Positions 58,497-64,000 of a stretch of DNA of 64,000 nucleotides are shown piece after piece; positions within the stretch are counted from its first letter, which is position 1; the number at the start of each line of letters is the position of its first letter. The translations under genes were made by a program, and so were the position numbers. This DNA is from Prevotella sp. GTDB lineage: Bacteria > Bacteroidota > Bacteroidia > Bacteroidales > Bacteroidaceae. The stretch is from contig JAFRRN010000044.1 in NCBI GenBank assembly GCA_017428055.1, forward strand, positions 1-64,000. The letters are read 5' to 3'. A model generated the notes under the pieces. It made no database searches. It saw only the letters and a list, made by a program, of their open reading frames with translations, and had not been told where the DNA came from.

Positions 58497-60662
58497 TTAT
58501 TTGAGATAATCGTCGAAATATTGGCTGATACGCTCATGGAGGTGGACACTGGCATGTCCCATCATGTTGTGTCCCTCGCCAGGATAGGCGAAGAAGTCGG
58601 GTTGCGTACCTGCCTCCACGCAAGCCGCGAGGAATGAGAGGCAATGCTGTGGCACGACGGTGTTGTCGTTGTAGCCCGTAATGATTTGCAACTTGCCCTT
58701 GAGGTTCTTGGCTTGCTTGATGAGTGATGTTTTCTCGTATCCTTCGGGGTTGGTTTGTGGCGTGTCCATATACCGCTCGCCATACATCACCTCATACCAT
58801 TTCCAGTCGATGACAGGACCGCCAGCCACACCTACCTTGAACACTTCGGGGTGGTTGGTCATCAGCGTGATGGTCATATATCCGCCAAAACTCCATCCAT
58901 GTACGCCCATGCGGTCGGCATCGACGTATGGCAAAGACTTAAGAAATTCCACTCCTTTCATCTGGTCTTCCATCTCAATTTGCCCAAGTTCGCGGAAGGT
59001 GGCTTGTTCAAAGTCACGTCCACGGTTCTCGCTGCCGCGATTGTCAAGGATGAAGAGGAGGTATCCCTTTTGTGCCATGTATGTTTCCCAACTACGTGAT
59101 GCGTAATGCCATCGTGCATCGACATTGTGGGCATGAGGCCCTCCGTAGACGTAGACGATGGTGGGGTATTTCTTCGTGGGGTCGAAGTCAATGGGCTTCA
59201 CCATACGGTAATATAAGTCGGTCATGCCGTCAGCCGCCTTGATGGTGCCAACAGAGTATTCTGGAATCTTGTATCCTTTCCAAGGATTGTCAGCCACAAA
59301 CAGGTTAGTTGCCTTGGGTGTCTGTGTGCTTGTCACAGTGATGACACGTGGCACGTCGGGTTCTGAGTACTTGTCAAGGAGAAACTGACCACCATCAGAC
59401 AACATGGGCGAATGCCATCCCCGTCCATTGTCGAGAAGGGTTCGCTTGCCGCTCTTGATGTCCACGGCGTATGTGTTCTGTTGGATGGGACTTGCCTCGT
59501 TTGAAAGGATGATAGCAGTCTTGTTTTTCTCATTGAAGCCCAATAAATCCATAACCACCCAATTTCCTTTTGTGAGTTGAGTGTAAGTATTTTTCGTTGT
59601 GTCGAAGAGATATAAGTGGTTGAAACCGTCGCGTTGGCTTTGGAAAACGAACTTCTTGCTATCCCAGGGCAAGAAAACAATGGGATGCAACGGCTCTACA
59701 TATTTGTCGTTCTGTTCGTGATAGAGTTCCTTGATGCGGTTTCCTGTCATTGCATCATAACTCACCAATCGGCAGTCGTTTTGGTCACGGTTGAGTTCAA
59801 ACATATAGATGACCTTGCTGTCTGGACTCCATGCGATATTGGTGAAATATCGGTCAGTAGGGTCGCCTGCGTTTAAGTAGACGGTCTTGAGGGTGTTAAG
59901 GTTATAGACACCCACCGTCACCTTGTGTGATGTCTCGCCTGCCATGGGGTATTTGTCGGGCTCGTATGCTGCCACACGCTCATAGACATTCACCTGTGGA
60001 TAGTCTGACACCATGCTCTGGTCCATGCGATAGAATGCCAACCGCTGCCCGTCAGGACTCCAGAACGTGCCTTTCTCAATGCCAAACTCATTGCGGTGGA
60101 CACTTTCGCCATAGACGATTTCCCTCGACCCGTCGGTGGAAAGTTGATATTCGTTCCCCGCTTCGTCAAGAACGAAAAGTTGGCTCTTTCCGTTGGTGTC
60201 ATTCTTTTTATATGCTGTTGCCTTCGATGCCGCTGTCCAGTCGCGGGCAACGGTTGTGGAAATGCTGTCAGTCCATACCACAGTCTTAAGCTTGAAGTCA
60301 ACCAGCATGTATGAATGACCATTGGAGACACGTGCCAGCGACTTTGTGGGGTAGGGGAAGGTTGCTGAATATAGGCTGCGTACAGGTCTTGTCTCCCCAA
60401 TTTCCTTCATCCATTTGTTAATATCTTCCAGTTTGAGAAACACGGTTTCCTTGCCGGTTTTCTTGTCTACGATGAAACATTCCTCTAAATCTTGACGAAC
60501 AAGTTCATTGCCCCACCAGGTATAAAACTTATTTCTCGGCATCATGTTTTGGTAGTTGTTACCACCAAAATTGAGGTCTTCCAGCGTAAATTGTTTTTCT
60601 TGTGAAATCATGTCTATGGAGGAAAGGAAGGCTATCAAACAAATCAAAATCCTATTCATCAT
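58497..60662 (-). CDS. Dipeptidyl peptidase IV-like S9 serine peptidase, exported
   Basis: A 721-residue protein from ATG 60662 or 60659 (signal MNRILICLIAFLSSIDMISQ); the upstream frame overlaps the methyltransferase gene. The N-terminal beta-propeller (about 60-470) has the DPPIV pattern of WSPDGQRLAFYRMDQS and VHRNEFGIEKG. The catalytic domain has VHGWSFGGYMT (Ser about 591), an Asp in GYNDNTVV and His in GEGHNM. It removes dipeptides, usually after Pro or Ala, from peptides in the periplasm. Its start overlaps the end of the gene upstream by 11 bases. Confidence 0.93.
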   Translation of the reverse strand: MMNRILICLIAFLSSIDMISQEKQFTLEDLNFGGNNYQNMMPRNKFYTWWGNELVRQDLEECFIVDKKTGKETVFLKLEDINKWMKEIGETRPVRSLYSATFPYPTKSLARVSNGHSYMLVDFKLKTVVWTDSISTTVARDWTAASKATAYKKNDTNGKSQLFVLDEAGNEYQLSTDGSREIVYGESVHRNEFGIEKGTFWSPDGQRLAFYRMDQSMVSDYPQVNVYERVAAYEPDKYPMAGETSHKVTVGVYNLNTLKTVYLNAGDPTDRYFTNIAWSPDSKVIYMFELNRDQNDCRLVSYDAMTGNRIKELYHEQNDKYVEPLHPIVFLPWDSKKFVFQSQRDGFNHLYLFDTTKNTYTQLTKGNWVVMDLLGFNEKNKTAIILSNEASPIQQNTYAVDIKSGKRTLLDNGRGWHSPMLSDGGQFLLDKYSEPDVPRVITVTSTQTPKATNLFVADNPWKGYKIPEYSVGTIKAADGMTDLYYRMVKPIDFDPTKKYPTIVYVYGGPHAHNVDARWHYASRSWETYMAQKGYLLFILDNRGSENRGRDFEQATFRELGQIEMEDQMKGVEFLKSLPYVDADRMGVHGWSFGGYMTITLMTNHPEVFKVGVAGGPVIDWKWYEVMYGERYMDTPQTNPEGYEKTSLIKQAKNLKGKLQIITGYNDNTVVPQHCLSFLAACVEAGTQPDFFAYPGEGHNMMGHASVHLHERISQYFDDYLK

Positions 60663-62298
60663 CGTCTTCATATCTTTTCTTGTTAAATGACTTATTCCCC
60701 TTGCCATCACGCCGCCGCTTGTCATCCATTCGCCGCCGGTCATCCAAACGGCGACGGTCGTCCATGCGGCGACCTTTGCCAAACTTCCCACCATCCTTGG
60801 TTCCAAACCGTCCTTTACTCCTGTCATCGCCACCGTCCCTTTGCCCATAACGGCGGTCTCTGTCCCCGTGGAAAGGCCGGCGGTCGGAATGGTCATAGTC
60901 ATTCTTGCGCTCAGAGTCTCTCATGTAACGCTCAATCCTCGCGGCACGTTCTGCCCGTCTGGCCTCGCGCTCGGCTTTCCTCGCCTCCTCGGCTTCCCGT
61001 TCAGATGCTCGCTCTAAAGACAGGAAACGGAACGAGCGGATGTCTTTCCCCTCATTTTCCTCCTCCTCTTCCATCCGTTTCTTGAAGTCGCGGTTTTTCT
61101 TGAAACGGTGCTTTTCTGCCATCGCCTTCTTCTCTTCCTCGGTCTTGATGATGCCACCTTCGGCACGGAACTCCTTCATCTTACCCTCGAACATGGCATA
61201 TTTACGGAACTCACACTCTAAACTGCCATTGAAGACGGGGATCTTGATGGATGGCTTCAACCCAATTTGCTCGAAGCATTCCTCCTTATAACTCAATATC
61301 CAAGCATCGTTTCCTCCAAATTGGTGTTTGAGCTTATCGCCAATCATCTTATAGGTGGCAAATAAGTTCGGGGTGGAAATGCGCTCACCGTAGGGTGGGT
61401 TGGTGACCATGATTGCCGCCTCCTTGGGTTTCTCAAAGTCATTAAAGTCTTTCAATTCCACAGTGATGTCATCCATCAAACCTGCAGCCCTGGCGTTCAT
61501 TAGTGCTTTGTTCACCGACTTGGGGTCGTTGTCGTACCCATAGATGTGATGGTCGAAGTCACGCTCCTGTGAGTCGTCATTATAGATCATATCAAAGAGG
61601 TCGGGGTCATAGTCGGGCCATTTCTCGAAGGCATACTCCTTACGGAACACACCGGGACTCATGTTGTGGGCAATGAGTGCCGCCTCGATGAGGAATGTAC
61701 CAGACCCACACATGGGGTCGATGAAGTCTTTCTCGCCTTTCCATCCTGTCATGAGGATGAGTCCTGCCGCCAACACCTCGTTGAGCGGTGCCTCCACGTT
61801 CTCCTGTCGATAGCCACGGCGATGAAGAGACTCACCGCTGGAGTCGAGGGAAAGGGTTGCCTTGTCCTCTGCCACATGGATGTTGAGGCGGATGTCGGGG
61901 TTGGTGACAGAGATGTTAGGGCGTTCCCCTGTCCGCTCGCGGAACTGGTCCACGATGGCATCCTTCACTTTATATGTCACGAACCGTGAGTTACGGAACT
62001 CTTCCGAGTAGACGACGGAGTCAACGGAGAAAGTCTTTCCCTTCTCGATGTATTGGCTCCAGTCGATTTTCTTCACCTCATCGTACATGTCGTCGGCACT
62101 CCTTGCCTTGAAATGGCAGATGGGTTTGAGTATGCGGATGGCAGTGTGCAGTTGGAAATTCGCCCGGTACATCATCTCCTTGTCACCAGAGAACGATACC
62201 ATACGTCGTCCTATCTGCACGTCATTGGCTCCTAACTCAATCAGTTCTTGCGCTAACACGGGTTCTAACCCCATGAAAGTCTTAGCTATCAGCTCCAT
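60652..62298 (-). CDS. THUMP-domain RNA methyltransferase with charged C-terminal tail
   Basis: A 548-residue protein of the RlmL/YpsC type. The THUMP region is at about 45-160. The methyltransferase core is at about 165-390, with DPMCGSGTFLIEAAL (SAM loop) and TNPPYGERIS (catalytic NPPY). The expected target is 23S rRNA guanine. From about residue 400 a tail of about 150 residues is added, Glu/Arg rich, with RRMDD/RRRLDD/RRRMDD repeats and a GK-rich end. This tail is far longer than in enterobacterial RlmL. It starts 12 bases after clpC. Confidence 0.9.
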   Translation of the reverse strand: MELIAKTFMGLEPVLAQELIELGANDVQIGRRMVSFSGDKEMMYRANFQLHTAIRILKPICHFKARSADDMYDEVKKIDWSQYIEKGKTFSVDSVVYSEEFRNSRFVTYKVKDAIVDQFRERTGERPNISVTNPDIRLNIHVAEDKATLSLDSSGESLHRRGYRQENVEAPLNEVLAAGLILMTGWKGEKDFIDPMCGSGTFLIEAALIAHNMSPGVFRKEYAFEKWPDYDPDLFDMIYNDDSQERDFDHHIYGYDNDPKSVNKALMNARAAGLMDDITVELKDFNDFEKPKEAAIMVTNPPYGERISTPNLFATYKMIGDKLKHQFGGNDAWILSYKEECFEQIGLKPSIKIPVFNGSLECEFRKYAMFEGKMKEFRAEGGIIKTEEEKKAMAEKHRFKKNRDFKKRMEEEEENEGKDIRSFRFLSLERASEREAEEARKAEREARRAERAARIERYMRDSERKNDYDHSDRRPFHGDRDRRYGQRDGGDDRSKGRFGTKDGGKFGKGRRMDDRRRLDDRRRMDDKRRRDGKGNKSFNKKRYEDDDE

Positions 62299-62310
62299 AA
62301 AAAATCTATG

Positions 62311-64000
62311 TTATTTGAATGTCAGTTCTTCTTTGTCGGGGTTCTTGTCCACGTGGATTGTGTCGCCCTTTTGGATTTCACCGCTTAGGACTCGCTCGCA
62401 GACACCGTCCTCAATGTGGTTTTGGATGGCTCTCTTCAACGGACGGGCACCGAATTGCACGTCATAACCTTTCTTGGCGACAAACTCTTTTGCCTTGTCA
62501 GTGATTTGTATATTGTAGCCCAGGGTCTCGATGCGTTTATATAGACCGGCCAACTCGATGTCGATAATCTTCATGATGGCAGCCAAGTCCAACTGGTCAA
62601 ACGTGATGATTTCGTCAAGACGGTTGAGAAATTCGGGAGCGAATTGCCTGCTTAGGCTCTTTTGGATGATGGAACGGGCATACTCCTTGTCTTTCTCGTC
62701 CACGCTGAGACCTGTCGATCCATTGGAAGAGAAGCCGATGCCACGGCCAAACTCTTTCAATTGTCGTGTGCCGGCATTGGATGTCATGATGATGATGGTG
62801 TTGCGGAAGTCAATCAAACGACCATTCCCATCCGTGAGTCGTCCCTCGTCGAGTACCTGCAAGAGGAGGTTGAACACATTGCCGTGGGCTTTCTCTATCT
62901 CATCGAGCAAGACGATGGAGTAGGGCTTGCGCCGTACTTTCTCGGTCAATTGCCCTCCTTCTTCATATCCCACATATCCCGGAGGGGCGCCAACAAGCCT
63001 TGACACATTGAAACTCTCGGTGTATTCGCTCATGTCAATGCGGATGATGGCATCGTCGGATCCAAACATAAACTGGGCAAGACGCTTGGCGAGGTATGTC
63101 TTTCCTACGCCCGTCGGACCGAGGAACATGAATACGCCAATAGGATGGTTGGGTTCTTTGAGTCCTACGCGGTTGCGCTGGATGGCTTTCACAATCTTGT
63201 CGATGGCAGGGTCTTGTCCGATGACCACGCCTTTCAGTTCATTGGCCATTCCCTTGAGACGTTGCCCCTCTGCCTCCGCCATACGCTGTACGGGAACGCC
63301 AGACATCATCGATACCACGTCGGCGACATCGCTTTCTGTCACCGTGGCACGTTCTCCTTGCTCGTTCATGGACCATTGCTTGTTCAGCTCGTCCAATTCC
63401 GCCTCCAATTCCGTCTGCCTGTCACGATAGCGGGCGGCGAGTTCGAAGTTTTGGTTGTGGACGGCATCCTCTTTCTTTTCCTTGATGAAATTGATTTCCT
63501 TCTCTTTAGAAGTGATGGATGGCGGCATCTCGGCATGGCGTAAGTGCAGACGAGACCCCACCTCGTCGAGGGCATCAATGGCCTTGTCGGGGAAGAAACG
63601 GTCGTTGACATAGCGTTCTGTCAATTTGACACACGCAGTGATCGACTCCTCTGTGTACTCCACATGGTGATGTTCCTCGTATCTGTCCTTGATGTTGTTG
63701 AGAATTGTAAGGGTCTCCTCTGTGGTCGTTGGCTCCACAATCACTTTCTGAAAACGGCGTTCCAATGCACCGTCTTTCTCGATGGAGTTGCGGTATTCGT
63801 CAAGTGTCGTTGCACCGATACATTGAATCGTGCCACGTGCCAATGCCGGTTTCATGATGTTGGCGGCATCCATGCTGCCTGGGGTGCTGCCCGCACCAAT
63901 CAATGTATGTATTTCATCAATGAAGATGATGATGTCGGGATTGCTCTCCAACTCTTTTAGCAGGGCGCGTATGCGCTCCTCAAACTGTCCGCGGTATTTA
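62311..64000 (-). CDS. clpC: ATP-dependent Clp protease ATP-binding subunit ClpC (partial, front cut by window end)
   Basis: The frame is open to base 64000 (the first visible codons read KYRGQFEERIRALLKE, a standard Clp stretch), so the N-terminal domain and the first Walker A are outside. What is seen: the first Walker B (IIIFIDEIHTLIGAG), a short middle domain with a UVR motif (NFELAARYRDRQTELEAEL) that marks ClpC rather than ClpB, the second Walker A (GPTGVGKT), Walker B (IVLLDEIEKAH), sensor regions and the C-terminal D2 domain (FLNRLDEIITF, VQFGARPLKRAIQ). It should feed substrates to ClpP. It begins the minus-strand chain that runs to 55830. Confidence 0.95.
   Translation of the reverse strand, partial: KYRGQFEERIRALLKELESNPDIIIFIDEIHTLIGAGSTPGSMDAANIMKPALARGTIQCIGATTLDEYRNSIEKDGALERRFQKVIVEPTTTEETLTILNNIKDRYEEHHHVEYTEESITACVKLTERYVNDRFFPDKAIDALDEVGSRLHLRHAEMPPSITSKEKEINFIKEKKEDAVHNQNFELAARYRDRQTELEAELDELNKQWSMNEQGERATVTESDVADVVSMMSGVPVQRMAEAEGQRLKGMANELKGVVIGQDPAIDKIVKAIQRNRVGLKEPNHPIGVFMFLGPTGVGKTYLAKRLAQFMFGSDDAIIRIDMSEYTESFNVSRLVGAPPGYVGYEEGGQLTEKVRRKPYSIVLLDEIEKAHGNVFNLLLQVLDEGRLTDGNGRLIDFRNTIIIMTSNAGTRQLKEFGRGIGFSSNGSTGLSVDEKDKEYARSIIQKSLSRQFAPEFLNRLDEIITFDQLDLAAIMKIIDIELAGLYKRIETLGYNIQITDKAKEFVAKKGYDVQFGARPLKRAIQNHIEDGVCERVLSGEIQKGDTIHVDKNPDKEELTFK

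Overview
The window looks like chromosomal DNA of a Bacteroidales bacterium, most likely Prevotellaceae (Prevotella sensu lato). The reasons are Bacteroidetes-type promoters (TAnnTTTG about 20-100 bases before several starts), repeated ECF sigma/anti-sigma cassettes, a TonB-dependent outer-membrane receptor, a PorO/P-type porin, DUF5686, DUF5056, DUF6249 and DUF5715 proteins, a K+-stimulated membrane pyrophosphatase and a UVR-type ClpC. No species call is possible from sequence alone.

Layout. 1-3200: end of an unknown gene, an AraC regulator, a cyclophilin-like lipoprotein and an alpha/beta-hydrolase lipoprotein. 3300-16700: four ECF sigma units in a row. Unit 1 is sigma + large anti-sigma + TonB-dependent receptor, with nearly identical promoters before the sigma gene and the receptor. 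Units 2 and 3 are paralogous sigma + small membrane protein + lipoprotein cassettes. Unit 4 is sigma + an anti-sigma/TonB-C/carboxypeptidase-regulatory fusion. A PD-(D/E)XK (Rpn-type) transposase-like gene lies between units 1 and 2, and a thioredoxin-fold lipid-independent exported protein lies between units 3 and 4. 16700-17460: a nested inverted-repeat element and a small coiled-coil gene. 17500-21500: an EmrAB-TolC type efflux operon. 21700-26360: two overlapping genes for rhamnogalacturonan breakdown (GH105 and a DUF6250-PL26-like lyase). 26400-28240: a 22-bp tandem hairpin array and a DUF6249 / fifth ECF sigma / DUF5056 operon. 28300-32000: porin, pyrophosphatase and a small His-rich membrane protein.

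32000-35100 (minus strand): pyrB-pyrI-glyA, a Cys-rich small membrane protein missed by a length cutoff, and tRNA-Cys. 35200-44530 (plus): penicillin-binding protein, then a tight cluster of nucleotidyltransferase, ATP-grasp-like protein, CDP-alcohol phosphatidyltransferase, HAD phosphatase and DUF5686 protein that resembles the inositol-lipid locus of gut Bacteroidetes, then a thioesterase and a LuxR-type response regulator. 44800-48700: htpX, lemA, a small lytic transglycosylase-like protein, a DUF5715 peptidase-like protein and an A1S_2505/macro-like protein.

48834-55811 is the stand-out region. After about 500 bases without a convincing gene comes a strongly A+T-rich run of eight same-strand, mostly 4-base-overlapping genes, all with export signals: two beta-barrel-like proteins, two lipoproteins, a secreted caspase-like peptidase with a calcium-binding-type acidic repeat, and other unknowns. 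It ends in a truncated CxxCxGxG protein, directly followed by the broken C-terminus of a second DUF5715 gene. This is the best candidate for an undescribed, horizontally acquired exported system. 55830-64000 (minus) returns to core genome: a probable clpC-rlmL-like-dpp4-purD-membrane protein-DedA transcription chain, with clpC cut by the window edge.
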